DNA from: Ignelater luminosus
Taxonomy: Eukaryota; Arthropoda; Insecta; Coleoptera; Elateridae
DNA: 64,000 nucleotides
NCBI GenBank assembly: GCA_011009095.1
Contig: VTPC01003648.1
Coordinates: forward strand, 85,908 to 149,907
Direction of reading: 5' to 3'
The notes under the pieces are model-generated. The model was not told where the DNA came from and searched no databases. It saw only the letters and a list, made by a program, of their open reading frames with translations. Positions 12,073-25,433 of this stretch are shown here, piece after piece. Both the position numbers and the translations under genes were made by a program. Within the stretch, counting starts at the first letter, position 1; the number at the start of each line of letters is the position of its first letter.

Positions 12073-14128
12073 TCAGTCGTTCAAATTTTTAAAAAACCCT
12101 AAACTAACTCTTAGAGATATCGAGCTTAGACATTGATTTCGGCTGCTTTGGGGGTGACAAGAAATAGTAAATAATAAACTTTAAGAATCCATGTGTAAGA
12201 AACCTCCTGAACCTGATATTTATAATTTCCAAAATAGAATTATCATTAGAAACTTTTATAACCCTGTCGTTTTCGTCTGATTATGAATTTTCTTCCGTCG
12301 TACAAATTAACAGAACATGCGTTTCATTTTATATGACGTTTTGCAGTTAGAGGAAAAACAATTTTATTAAGTATCAGTCATAGCCGCCTAGCATTGAAAC
12401 ACTTTTTAGACGCTTATTATTCTATTTAATGTTTTGTTAGTCTTACATTTTGGCTGCCCTAAACATTTGGCCGTCCCAAGAATTTGACTGCCCACTCGCT
12501 TTACCCGTTACGCCGGTTCTGAAAAGTAGGTAGATATCTCGTAATTGTTTCTTATTTGCCTTCTGAGAAAATACCTCTGTCACAGCAATTATCGTTAGGA
12601 TATTGATAAACGTTATAAAAAAGTGTAACTTAATTTGGCTACGATAAAATTTGATTAATCAAACTTACGGCCGAAAATAGATAACAGACATAACTACAGC
12701 AAGTAACGAATATTCTGTTTGTTTACTCCTGATATAGCATCTATTAGGCTTGCTGAATCTTTGGTACAAATAAATAGCCTTTAGTCTCTTTTCATTTTTT
12801 AACCTAAGAATTATTGCATGATGTAACTTCGACAATGTCTCTCTAGAAATTTAAAGACATTTCAAGAAATATGCCGTCGATTTCAGTTTGATAAGCACGT
12901 TAGAAATTCTGTTTTTTTATATTCATATCTGCGATACTACAAACAGGTCTGTTCTATGTAATTTTAAAACACCCCATCCATAGCAAATTAAAATTAATTT
13001 TAAACAATTTGTATTGCTCATTTTCATATCTAACTCTGTCATTAAATTTTGTTAGAAATTAACCACCTTCGATGATAAAAACTGACAGGCATATTTTTAA
13101 TAGTACGTAAGCTGTTTTTAATTCCATACAGAAGATGAGAAATCCTATAAATTATGTCTACAGGTCATACAACCTGATTTACAAAAAGCTAGAGGAAAGG
13201 CGGGTGTAAACCGCTTTAATGTCTAAATACAAAATTTTACATCTAAAAAAGTAGAAACGTTTCTTCTCTCTTTTTCCTGAAAGATTAATGCGACGAGTTT
13301 TATGATTATACTTTGCTGTAATAAACTATCGTAAACAGTAAACAATCTTTTTACCATAGGAATTAGAAATTCTTAGATTTTATTGACCTTTGACGTGTTT
13401 GAGCATTATCCTTCTCCTATGAAAATTGCGGTAGTTTTTATCTATAATATTTCAGTGAAGGCTGCTAATTTTTAAATATTATGTAAAATATTATTTTTGT
13501 TTATGATGTTTATTTTGAATGAATGAACTTTTGGCATGCAAAATGTCGAAATGATAATAATAAAATATTTTACATTATACTATAGAATCTTAAACAACCA
13601 CAAACTAGTAATCATATGAAGAAACAACATTCTAATGTATCTTCAGGAATTTGCTTTTATATCATTTATAATTAATCTACAACCTGTGAGTTAATTTTGT
13701 TTGTTGTGTAAAGCTTTTGCTACCAAATAAATGGTTGTCGCTTTTAGCTTTTAAAATCATGATAGCGCCTTTTTTTGTTACTATCATTATTAGCTAGATT
13801 AGTAGCTTATTATTTATTCTTTTGTGTTTTTGAATTATTTCTGGTCATTTATAAAAATCATTGGGAATTGCATCTGAAGTTTCTATATTTAGAAAATGAA
13901 TAACTCTGTGGGTTATTTGTCTATAAACGTAGATACCAAATAAACAATTCCATTCTACTTCAGTAATTATAGTTAAAAACATTTTCTTCGAATTCCTTAA
14001 AGCTTAATAATATTGTTTTTACTCTTACTATGCTCTGTATGCAAAAAATATTCAACATTGAATGAGTGATTGATTTGATTTAATCTTTTTTGCAAAGTCA
14101 TCCTGTTGTTTCTTTCATGTCTTTGCAG
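12073..14128. other. intergenic, no gene recognised
   Basis: AT-rich with no ORF of interest on either strand and no clear repeat boundary. Confidence 0.5.
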
Positions 14129-14189
14129 AAGAGGTCTTGGTCACGGAACACTTGCATATAACTACAGTGATAATGAAGAGAAGGTTTAA
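14129..14189 (+). CDS. candidate orphan terminal exon (unidentified)
   Basis: A strong acceptor (long pyrimidine tract ending TCTTTGCAG at 14128) is followed by an open frame reading RRGLGHGTLAYNYSDNEEKV and a TAA stop at 14187-14189. The composition is protein-like and unlike the surrounding AT-rich sequence. It could be the last coding exon of a gene whose other exons lie beyond a large intron or outside the window. No upstream partner exon was found, and chance is possible. Confidence 0.25.
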
Positions 14190-16254
14190 TATATAGAATC
14201 AGAAACGGAAAAGATGTTTCTTCTATAACAGCATAATTAGTAAGACGTGTTAATCAAGGTACTATAATGGTTCGTTTCAGTTTCTCAATAAATCATGTTC
14301 GTGATTGTTGCCATTTGCAAATAAACAGTTCAGAATAATCAAATCAATTAATGCTTGTTTGTTAACGAACCAATAAACATCTGCAAAAATATTGAGTTTT
14401 AATTCTAAAATTTTACACCCATTAAAGTTTTGGCAAAAAGATGCGGTAACACGTTGTTTGGTAAAAAAAATGTCAAGTTCTAAACCTGTAGTGCCAATAT
14501 TTTCTTGAAATTAAAATTTGAAAAAATATGGTTTAAGATTTTTTTTTAAATCTTCTCAACCTTAAATAAACTAAAACACTTGAATATACAAGACAGATGA
14601 GTTAAAAATAAATGAGTAGAAATAAAGAGAAAATAAACAATCTTTGCATAAATATACGTTTGTCACAATTTTGTCCAAAGTATATATTTTTTTAAATTCG
14701 AATTAAACGTTTTTTCAACTTAAACTGAACCCGAAACATCTTTTTTATTGGACAGGTAATTTAGTTAAAAATCATATTTGCAGTGAACTTTGATTTCCAG
14801 TCAAATACAAACAACGCCGTAATTAACTTTAACTATACTGAACATGACATAAGCAGGACGGACCTCAGACGTTAAACCAGTGAGGCGACTGACTCAGGAC
14901 GCACAGATATGGGGCCCAAAAAGTTTAAAGAAGATGCATATTGCATATCTTGTTTATAGTTTAGATATGTTAATTCAGTATTCTGCATGTGTCGTCACTA
15001 AAGTTGACCATAATTCCCCGGGTCGTCAAGGTATACAGCCGAGAGAACAAAGGCCTCAAATCGCACTCCGCCACTTCACCAGTCAGTTCCCTGTGTTTTT
15101 GCATCGCTGAGGTTTGGAACCTGCGACCACCCTACCTGAGTCGATCCCCTCTACGGGATTTGTGATTCTGGTAAAAATTGCTTTTACCATCAACAACCAT
15201 TATCTAAATCCATTAGAATTATTCAGGAACAAATAGCATCAAGAACTCTTCAACAAAAAAAACCGTCAAACCTGTTGCCCTCTGTCATCAACAGCTAAAA
15301 CTCATCATCTATCATAATCGTGAACCGCCCACCATCAACTTGTAACTCAATTCTTTCAATAGAATTCCAGCTCTTAATTGTCGTTCTAACTTCAACACTT
15401 TCAACACTACCGTTGTCATCAACTCGACCTCCATTCACCAGAAGATCTAGACATTCAGCCTCATCCCCGGTTAAAGAGGAAATCCCATACAAAAACAATC
15501 TTTAAGTTCAGATACAGATCGAGTCTTGGAATATCTTGGTCTTCTCAGACATGTATTAGTTTTTCTTGATCATTCAAGCTGGTTAAGTCTTTTGAATCCG
15601 TGGAACATCTTGAGAATTCTGAATCGTATTCGAACATGGCCTATATGCAATACGAAAGATTTTTCTATTTTTTCTTTCCAAGCCGATTTAGGACATCTTA
15701 TGTAGTACTTATTACAGTTTTAGGGCCTACCTTAAATTTAGTTAGCTAAATTTGTTTCTAAGGAAATAAAATAAATAACATTTTCCCAAGTGCTTTACGT
15801 GTGGCAAAAATTCGAGAATGGAGTTAACTGACCTAGATTTAGACCAGATTGAATCGCCTTCGCTTAGAACAAAACGAAATCGCCAATTTGAACCCATGAA
15901 TCATTACCATAATGAAACTTTAACTTCTGATCTTGATATTATGATAAGATAGAGCATTACCATTACTAAACCCTTTTGACTATACAATGCAAATTAAAGG
16001 ACTAAAACCGAAAGATGAGAAGTAGCCCTAAACTATTTGTTATTGATTGTAAATGACAATCATAAAGCTCTTCTCTCTGAAAACTAAAGACCATAAATTT
16101 TCCATCTTGTTGCACCAAATCTTATTGGTACAGTAATACTTGCATGCTTTCTTTCTACGAAGAGATGCTGATATGCAAGCACTTGCGAGATTTTTTTTTC
16201 TTATTCAAACGTACCCAGTTAGATAGCAGGAACGTATTTGCGTATTGTGCTGAT
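14190..16254. other. intergenic, no gene recognised
   Basis: AT-rich. Small overlapping ORFs around 14880-15110 and 15295-15505 on both strands show no recognisable domain. Nothing else supported. Confidence 0.45.
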
Positions 16255-16600
16255 TACGCGGTCCGGGTCGAAGTCAGTCAGTGGAGCCGTTCGAGCCTCT
16301 CAGGTCTGTCGGGCTCTACGGAACCGTCGGGCCTTTTGGACTTCTCGACCCTTCGGCCTCTCGGATCAAGCTTGTCGGACCTTTTAGACTTTTCGGCTCT
16401 GCTGGTCTGACGGGCTGTTTAAACCTCTTAGGCCTGCTGGGCCTTTTGGATCTCTAAAGCCGTCGGGCCTTTTGGACTTCTCGGCCCTTCGGGTCTCTTG
16501 GGTCTTTCAGACTGTTCGGATCTCTTGCGTCTATCGGGCTATTTGAACCTTTTGGGCCTGTTGGACTGTTCAGGTCGTTCCGAAGTTTAGGGACATCTAC
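16255..16600. repeat. GC-rich degenerate array, copy 3
   Basis: Imperfect units such as TCGGGCCTTTTGGACTTCTC, TTCGGCCTCTCGGATC and CTGTTGGACTGTTCAGG run for about 340 bp in the same orientation as copy 1, starting after GCGGTCCGGGTCGAAGTCAG. Unit spacing is irregular (near 18-27 bp). The 88-aa ORF through it is repeat-derived. Confidence 0.65.
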
Positions 16601-19600
16601 CACTTAGCTAGTTACAAAACACAAGATCACCTTCTTTTCTGAAGTCCTGCCGGAACTGCGTGAAACAAAGCGATTCTGGCATTTTTCTTAGGAAGATTCT
16701 ATTGCTTAAGTCTTGATTCTGGTAAGTCTACTTTAGACACCAGATTGCGAACAAGATCGTTCAGGGTTTTTTTTAGTTAGAATGCGTGACGCAACATACT
16801 CAACGGGGAAAACGTATGGATTAGACGTCAATGGTTGTGGAATATCTAACTTTGGTTTGCTTCGCGTTTTGCTATTTGAATTGAAAATGAAAATTCATGC
16901 TGAGGTTCGGAAACGGGAAGTCTTCCGTCGTGCAAAACTAGTCGGAAAGTAGATAGTGCATTCGAGTATGTTTAAATCCACTTCTTTTTTCTCATTGTGC
17001 CTCTAGATACAAGTAGTACCATGCAAAAGTAGCAGTCACCTTTCTTTTAAACCACAAGAACAGCAAATAACATTGGTGATTTTTATCTTTTAGCCAATTC
17101 GGACAATCTTTCACGCATTGTTACGATGGAGAAATCCCATTGGTTGATCTTTCCTAACGGAATTCGATCCCCTGTGATAAAAGAAGGCCCGGATCATCAA
17201 ACTCGCAATTGAATTGGGTGTTCTGGTTCATTCAGCTAACTTAGCAGCTACAACAGCGGTAACCAGCTCCGCCAACAACAGAGCGACCACTGGGGTCTTA
17301 GATAATTCGACTTTATATTTTGCTACATGAGATCTCATCAATACGTCAAATCAATATTACACTTATGGGAAACTGTATTGGAAATAAACTTGGTCTGTGA
17401 AAAGTCGAATCTTGGCCAAATAGTGTGATTTTGTTAAATTAGGCAGAAAAATTATTTGAAATTCCATCAGATTCAGGTTCTTCATCTGACGATGATTCTT
17501 GTTAGAGCTTTTGGAGTTTTTCTTATTCTGTTTTGTAAAACATTTTCGCACCACACTTCACACTCTATTACTTCACCACAATGCAATAGTTATCTACTAA
17601 AAATAGTAATAATAATGAATACAGATAATACGCAAGTAATGAGCAATCAATCAGAGAAGAGTACAAAAATGCAAAAATCACATTTTTTGGCTCTGTGAGA
17701 ACAATGTAGTCTAGCACTTTCAAATTAGTCTATTTTAAGTCAAGTTTTATTTTTACAGAAAGAAAATCAGTTTACCTGTTACAAATCAAATTTCTGTATA
17801 AATAGTCTCAGAAAAAGAGTTGGAATCTGAAGTGGGGGGAAGACATTTATTTCTTTACTATTATGGCACTTTACATGTTAAATAAAATAAATGAAGAACT
17901 TCTGAAATAAGCTGTAAACAAAGAAATAAACTATTGAAAGAGAAAAAAGCAACAAAATAAGTAAGAACTGAGTATTTCTTTCCGAAAGCATCTTGTACGT
18001 TGTCAGTTGTTATAGGCGGCCCATCGCATCCAAATGTTTAAATCGGAATTGGCTTTTTTTCTAAAATTGACCTGTAAGGTATGGAATATATTTTCTTACG
18101 TATTTCTTTATTTGCCAAATGTGCGCTGTCATCTTATCTACATAACTTCAGTCTGATACAGTCTGATCTTCCCATATGACACAGTGCCTTAAAATGAAGT
18201 GTGAGAATTCTGAAAGGAAATTCTTCAACTAAAATCGGTAACATCTGACCAAACGAAACTATTTCCTAAAGGGTTCCTCTAGGTTACGTCAAATAATCGT
18301 TTTTTTTTTTGAGCTCGAAGTTTGTAATGTTATTTACGTGATTTCTTCATATTGTTTCGAGGCTTTCCATCCATAACTCGTAAGTGACAAAATATTTTGT
18401 TTTGCTGTCTGAGCAAGGTTGTAACTTAAATCAAAAGGAATAACTCTGCTGAACATATTAATTTAAAATTCTTATCTCTTCGTTTAAAAAAAATGATTTC
18501 AATGTGCATTACAATTGCATTGAAGGAACGGGTCGGGTTTTGGTGCATAGTAGAGATCAAAATTGGATTTTTGAAAGATACAGAAATGAGCCTTTAGTAT
18601 TTTGTTCTAATTAGGAATAGATCTACAGAACGAGCAAAACAAATTTTTTGACTTTTCAGGTTTTATCACTAGAGGTCGCGGAAGAATGAGCATAATAACT
18701 TGAAAAATTGTTTTCTCGATAATCGAGATAAGCAAGTCGGGCTTGTGAATTTGCAAATAGGAGACCAACTTCTCGCTAAAAAACAAAAGACAACTGCCAA
18801 TCTCGGCCATTTTCCAAAAATGACGAAAAACACTAAACATTTGGCGATCGTCACGAAATTTGAGTAGGCTTTAGGAAGTCACTTCTAAAGAAGATTGCTG
18901 CAGGTAAAGTTCTATCTTCTTTTGTTTTTCCACTACCAGCATCGTATTTAGGGAGAGGTGTCTTTTTCCAGAATATCTTTGGAAGAAATGTCTAATCAAG
19001 ATGGGGTCAAAGAATGCTAAAAGTTAGAAGGGTAACGCTCAAAATAATTCTAGGCATAATCAGTTTCATTTATGTTCTAACTAAATAATAAACAAAACAA
19101 ATTTGCTGGATTGTTTGAACTTTTTTTTTACACGTTTTAGCCTATTGTTTCACCTTTGACTGATTTAAATTCTTACTACTTACAATAGAATTGTATGGTT
19201 GTTTTTCAACAGTGCAAATCTAATTAGCAAAAATGTTTTTTGTGATTAATTTACTTCTTTCAAGACAGCTTTGGTCAATACTTTAGATAATAAACCTTCA
19301 AAAATAATTAGAAAAAAACTAATTGCCTCGCTGTTTGTTTCGTCGAATACAATATTAATTGGCCAATAAATATAATTTAAAGAGACCGTACCACTTTAAC
19401 AAGGGCCACGCGAAAAGTAATATATCAAATATTAACCCCTGCCGGTACAGGTAGAATCCTTTCAAAAAGAAAGAAGTAAAAACAAAATACCTAAAAGAAA
19501 GTATCTTTTAAGTAAAACAAGTCAGCAAATTCTATCAAACTAAAAATAACCAGAATTCTTTGAAGCTTATAAAAATGTTGAATAAATTTCGGTTTCTTCC

Positions 19601-22099
19601 TAATCGTATCTATTATTTTTTCCTTTTCGAAATAGACAGGAGTTTTTGGTGAAACGAGACAAAGCTATAGGTGTGTCCTGCAGCTATTTTAATTGAGTCA
19701 GTTTTTATTGCATCCAGCTTCGGTGGAGCAAGATAAGAAGCTGAAGAAGGTCACTCAAAATATCATCAACAACCTGGGGAAGTCAAGCACCTCGAAAATT
19801 CGCGATCGCGCACATTAAAACGCTCGGCAGAAACTACAATAAGAGAAAAAATATGTTTTTATTTTTTTCTAGAAAATATTTGAAATTTGTAAGGACGTAA
19901 AACATGTTGTGGGAGAATATTTTTAAAAATGAAATAACGAAAGTAAAATCTGGAAAATTTGTTTGGAATCGAGTCGTTTCAATAATTAAAAATCAATTAG
20001 TCGCTTCTGTATCTAAGTCCATGAGCATGACACACGTACTGATAATATTTTAGATTTATCCTTGAAGTGGCTGATATGGAACTGGACCTAATTTGTATTC
20101 ACATCGTCTATTATCTAATGGTTCTTATAAAATTCACGTCTTTTGTTTTTAAAGTCATTGCCAACTGCGTTGCGCGTTTAGGTCACACGAAGGCACAATA
20201 TTGTTAACTTTTTTCTCTTTATTTATTTACTTTTTTCTCTTGCATTTCGCCATCTGAATTTCGAATTTTAACAGTTTTTTTCCAGTTTTATATTCTAAAG
20301 CCGCCTACGTTCCATTTTACCTAACTGTATAACAATACTCTCTGTGAATGCAACCGATACTTGTGTTTACCTCGAACTAATTATTAATAAGAATTTTCCA
20401 CAATAAGTAATAAATTGTCAAAAGTTCGTTGCCGTCGAACTAATTTGCGTAAACAGTTAAAATCGCATTGTACACTTAAACTGACGATTTGTTTTCAGAA
20501 CAGCTCACATATCAAATATCTCGTTATGTTAATTTTATGTTAGAAGTGCAAGGACCCTGGATGGAGAATTTTTGGCGTGGGTTGTCAAACAATGTCTATC
20601 TCAAGCATTTTTTAATAGTAGAGTGACACATGTAATACCTTTTTACCATTAGCTCGAAGAATTAAATATTTTTTTATTTACTGAAAGTAAAACCATATTA
20701 CTTGGCTATTTTGCCATTTTTTTTGTTCCTCCAGAAAGGAAAAGAAATGTTGAAAACATGAATGCTATGTAGATGGAATGCATTGTTATGAGTAAGCTTA
20801 CAGTTATTGTCTCATACAGTCTAGACTACACTTTTACTTTCGTATTGTGGTAAATCACATATTAATCATTTCCATCGTAAAGAATTTTTATTTAATAGCG
20901 TGTGGTGTGGTCATCTTCTGTACTATACGTCTTTTGTTTTACCTTAAAGATTCTTATCTATAAACTAGAATAATACATGACGTTTCCATTTTTTTTCATT
21001 TGTTCTAGATTTCAAAGAAACTAAAATAGCAATTAAGAAATGGATTAAAGAAATTTGTTTGGATTTTCCCATACCTCTAGATTTTTTTCCCTTCTTGCCA
21101 TTGATCGCATTAAGAGATTAAGATGCAAAACAGATAGCGGCTATAAATCAAGGTTGCCTCGTAAAACGAATTAAGATCAAAGCACACTTAATGGTTTTCA
21201 ATATTGTATTTCAACAAGGTATTTATTAAGAATTAAAATGATTCAAGTCATACCACAAAAGAAGGATGCACCACCTTTAGTGAAAACGCCAATGTTTTTA
21301 TTTTCATTGTGTTTTTATAGTTCCTAGAATGTGTTCTGCGAAATGAGAATTGTTTCCTTTAAAAAACATTCGTTAACAAACAGTTTGACTAATGAACCAA
21401 TGGCTGAAAGGTTTGTTTTCTCGCATCTAAGATAAATAATCTAAAAAACGACGGACAATATACTAAGAAAGCGACTTTACATTGCATAATCTTGTTTATG
21501 TTTCCAAGCTCCCAGTTTTATTGTTAGGATATTTTCTGCAATTCATAACATCTTTAGATTTCTCAAAATAGTGAAAATCATCGCTGTGTTACTGATGCTA
21601 TTTTAAAATTATTTCTTTATTTCTCTCACCTATTTACCATGTTTTTACCTGCCAACTTACAAGCTTCCTTAAGAAGAATTTAATACTTCTAAATCTAAAA
21701 TTATTAATTTATTACTTCCTCTGTAAAACAGTGACTGCAAAAATTATTTCAAGGTAGCGGAAAGGGCTGTATTTTGGTCACTTTTGTTTCGAGGCCATTT
21801 TTCACCCAATTTGATTACATATAGAGTAATGATATTTATTTCGTCATTTAGTATGTTGTTTAATCAATTTGATTGCCGGTTCACTTTTTTCCATGAAATG
21901 TGAGTAAAATCTAGTTTTGCAAAGGCCTATCAATTACTGGTTGTACCTTGCGCCATTACATCACATTTACCTAACTTTATTTAACGGGTATAAGAAACAT
22001 TTTGAGCACCTTGAAAAAAATTATTTACAGACACATTGTATGATATTTGCACAAAAAAGAAGAAAAAAGTTATTTCAAATCCATATCTGGAGGAAACTG
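16601..22099. other. intergenic, no gene recognised
   Basis: 5.5 kb of AT-rich sequence with only short ORFs. A minus-strand patch near 17440-17500 is rich in Ser, Asp and Glu codons (about ESSSDEEPESDG), which could be a relic of a transposon ORF, but it has no continuation. No TIR elements were delimited by eye. Confidence 0.45.
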
Positions 22100-22890
22100 G
22101 ACAGTAAAGATGTACATTCCCCATCGAACGCGAAGTTGAGGTAGCGCCTTCTTTACGACCGTAGCATTAACGGTCCTGTGTCGTCCAATAAATGAAACCC
22201 CCATAATGGGCTGCACCTTTTGGCATCTTTCTCTTCTTCTGCCACTCACCACTCCACCAAAACCCAGCTCTCGTCGAGAAAGTCGTCTCCTCCAGTGAAA
22301 AAATTGGTCCAGTCTTCATCGTGTGGAGAAGAAAGACCGACATAGTCGTTGCTTGTTCCTTCCCCTCTTCGTCTTCATCATCTAGGCCTACTGCTCTCAG
22401 AAACACTAGCAGGTTTTCGTTGCGCCATTTCAAGCTCTTCTTTTTTGGGGATGTCCGTAGCAATACAGCACTTCCCCGTTTTTTCTCTGTGCCTCGATCC
22501 TTTCTGCTGGAGGTGCCTTGGGGAAGGGTCGTATCTGTTTCGGACCAGCTACCGCTGCGGGTGTCTGCAGGTCTATGACATCAGTGGAGGATGAATCAGG
22601 GGCAACTTCAGAAGCGGTTGTAGGTGTTTCATATGGCCTGTTGCTCATCTCAGCAGAGAGAAACTCGTTTCGAAATATTTCAACATTCTTTGGCCGGTCA
22701 CTTCGAACTCGGAAGTAATGTTCTTTAAGGTAAAAGCTTGTTGTTGTAGAAACGTCATAGATGGTAATGGGTCTTCCAGAATTGATCCGCATCAATTCCT
22801 TTGAGGCCTGATCTTTGTAGGTCTTGAAAGGCCTAAAAGCGATTCTGCCTAACGGCTGCAGTTTATGGCTGATATGCGGGGCAAACGTGA
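22100..22890 (-). pseudogene. pogo/Tigger (jerky-type) transposase, decayed 3' part
   Basis: Read on the minus strand from about 22890: FAPHISHKLQPLGRIAFRPF matches the DDE_1 block (PPH.SH.LQPLD...F.P.K). INSGRPITIYDV and FRNEFLSAEMSNRPYET correspond to the post-catalytic helical region (NPGK.MTIYDV; F.DDEFL....TDRP). A Pro/Ser/Thr-rich tail with FPKAPPAER follows, then a frameshift into a Lys- and Glu-rich C-terminus. Catalytic residues upstream are not visible, so the element is 5'-truncated and frameshifted. A second member of this group lies at 45244-48890. Confidence 0.7.
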
Positions 22891-23542
22891 AAATGGTGAT
22901 TTCATTTTTCCTTCATTGCCAGATTATTAGAAGATATGTACACAAGTTTAATATCGATTTCATATAATATATCATAAAGATACCTGTTGCTTATTGTCTT
23001 TGATATTTCAATATTTTTTAAGTTGTTTATCCAATAAATTTATGTTACCTATACTGTTTTTAGGGTTTAGTTAGCAGTTCCATGTTTTAGGAATGGTTAT
23101 TTCTGAATAAATATATGTTTATTGGTTCGAGATTCTGGAATAAGCATGCATTGTTCGTAACCAATTTATACTAGACTCCAGGTGCGGAGTACTCACCAGA
23201 TTTTTCTTACACGTGTGAAAAAGATCTTGAAAAATTGGTACTGCTCTTGATATATGGCTAGAATAAGATATGGGTGGCATTAGTGCATTTTCCTCTATTA
23301 ATGGGAATATTGCGTCACCCTAACAATGAACAACATTTTTTTTGTCTTGGTACTTTTTAATCAATACCAATTACAAAAAGAACATTTGATAAAGGAAGCT
23401 TTCCTTATAATTGACTTAGATTGAGTTGAGTTTCCTATTTTAGGGTGTGCATTTACCCCTAAGCACCCTAATTTGCAAATAAGCAAAGTAATACGTTTTT
23501 CTGTTACATCCTGTATATCAAACAAATTATCAAAATTATCAA
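22891..23542. other. intergenic, no gene recognised
   Basis: AT-rich, no coding or repeat structure supported. Confidence 0.5.
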
Positions 23543-24262
23543 GTGGTGAGCCAACGTATTGCCTCACGGATAGGAATAATTCCAGATCTACTCGACTTTG
23601 CAGTCACCAAAAGAATACCAACCATCTGTTATGATATTAAATCTAGATCAGACTTTAGCTCCGACCACTCCTATAATCATAACTATAAGTACAGAAATCC
23701 TCCAGAAGGAACCAATCCTTCGATTATGCACTAACTGGAAGAAGTTTCAGGAATTTGTAAATCTAAATATAAACCTCAATCTAAGACTTATGGAACAAAG
23801 GGAAATTGAAGTAGCAGTTTGTGATTTTACATCACTCGTACAAAAAGCAGCATGGAAGGCAACTCCTTATGACGAATAATGTACCGCTACATATCAAAGA
23901 ACTGGTTCGGAAAAAAATGCACAGGATATAGAGAGTGGCAACACACATGAAATCCTAACAACAAAAGAAACTTCAACCGATTCACCCACAGACTTCATGA
24001 TGCGATTAGGAACTTCAGAAATTCTACATTTGACCATTGTATCAAAAACCTTGCGCCTAATGACAATTCATTATGGAGAGCAACCAAAGACCCACTGCAA
24101 CATTATCTCCAATAAGACAAACTGATGGCAACTGGGCAGGTCAAACAAACAATAAGCCCAAGTCTTTGCTGAACATCTTGAAATTGCTCCATTTTCCAAT
24201 CAGGATGACGTAGAAATAGACTACTATCTCGATGCTTCTTGCCAACTATCACCTCACCTCCA
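23543..24262 (+). pseudogene. Jockey-type LINE fragment (endonuclease C-term to RT linker)
   Basis: In alternating + strand frames: GIIPDLLDFAVTKRIPT, then a SSDHS motif (the endonuclease SDH), then NWKKFQEFVNLNINLNLRL and AAWKATPYDE, typical of the segment joining endonuclease and RT in Jockey-like elements. Further on come LWRATKD-like, GRSNKQ and VFAEHLEIAPFSNQDD, the usual pre-RT 'KA..FA.HL..VF' block. Several frameshifts and stops. It breaks off near 24262, where the mariner copy begins. Confidence 0.7.
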
Positions 24263-24502
24263 GTACGATTTATAACAAAATAAATAGTACGAGGCTACTT
24301 CCGGGTACTTCCGGTGGAGTCAGCGTTGTGCTATTGTCAAATTTGAAGAATTTGTCACTTCTATCCTATAAACACCCTATAACTCAATTGACAGTTCGTG
24401 CCCAAGCGAACCAGTTCTGTTTACACAGCGCTTTGAAAACAGTAATTTTGTGAACAAATGATTTTTAACGATTTTTGAAGTAACTTAACATCCGAAATGT
24501 AG

Positions 24503-25432
24503 GAGGCTACATCAACTAGAACTGTTTATAATTGGTTTGCTGAGTTCCAGCGTGGACGTTCTTTTCTCAGTGATCAATTTCGTGAAGGTCGTCCATCCAC
24601 GTCTGTTGTCACTAACGTTGATGCTGTGCGTGAAATGATTGAGAGAGATTGGCATATGACATACCTTGAAATAGGGGTCTCTTTGGGCATTGGCACGAAA
24701 GCAATACACACGATTTTACACGATCATTTAAACGCAGTCGCTCAATTCCACACAATTTGAGTGAAGCTCAAAGAAGAATCGTGTAAATTGGTGCAAAGAA
24801 GTGCTGTAGAAATTGAACTGAGGTCATTCAAATTTAGTGTACGATATTGTTAGTGGTGACGAAAGCTGGATCTATTCATACGAGCCGGAAACTAAACAGC
24901 AATCCACTGCTTGGATGTTTCGAGGTGAGTCGAAATCCACCAAAGTTGTTCGTTCACATAGTGTTGCAAAGTAAATGATCGCTTGTTTCTTCCGTATTTC
25001 TGAACATGTGGCAACCATAGCTTTAGAGGATAGAAGAACTGTGATCGCTGATTGGTACACAACAATTTGTTTGCCGGAAGTCAGCGCTGAAATCAGAAAA
25101 AACAATCCAAATCGGCGCATCCTTCTTCACCATGACAATACAAGTGCCCACACAGCTTCACAAATTGTCGACGTTTTAGCAAATGAAAAAGTGAAATTGA
25201 TGTCGCATTGTCCGTATTTGCCTGATCTAGCACTAAATGACTTCTTTCTGTTTCCGACAATCAAAAACAAGATGGGTGGTGAGCGTGATTCTTCGCCTGA
25301 AGCAACCTTTGAGGCATTTAGGCAACTGGTTTCTGAGATACCAGCTTCAGATTGGAAAAAATATGTTGAAAATTGGTTTGAGCGTATGCAAAACTGTATT
25401 GATGCTAAGGGTGCATATCTTGAAAAACAATA
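24503..25432 (+). pseudogene. mariner transposase, decayed
   Basis: The N-terminal part reads STRTVYNWFAEFQRGR then REGRPSTSVVTNVDAV, a mariner helix-turn-helix region. The catalytic domain follows: SGDESWIYSYEPETKQQS (first Asp), LLHHDNTSAHTA (second Asp) and CPYLPDLALNDFFLFP (third Asp; the usual form is YSPDLAPNDFFLFP). The D,D34D layout and the tail WFERMQNCIDAKGAYLEKQ are mariner-family. The copy is broken by at least one frameshift near 24750-24850 and a stop just before the 152-codon ORF at 24975-25433. It lies against the Jockey fragment, so mariner probably inserted into the LINE. TIRs were not confidently found. Confidence 0.85.
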
Positions 25433-25433
25433 A

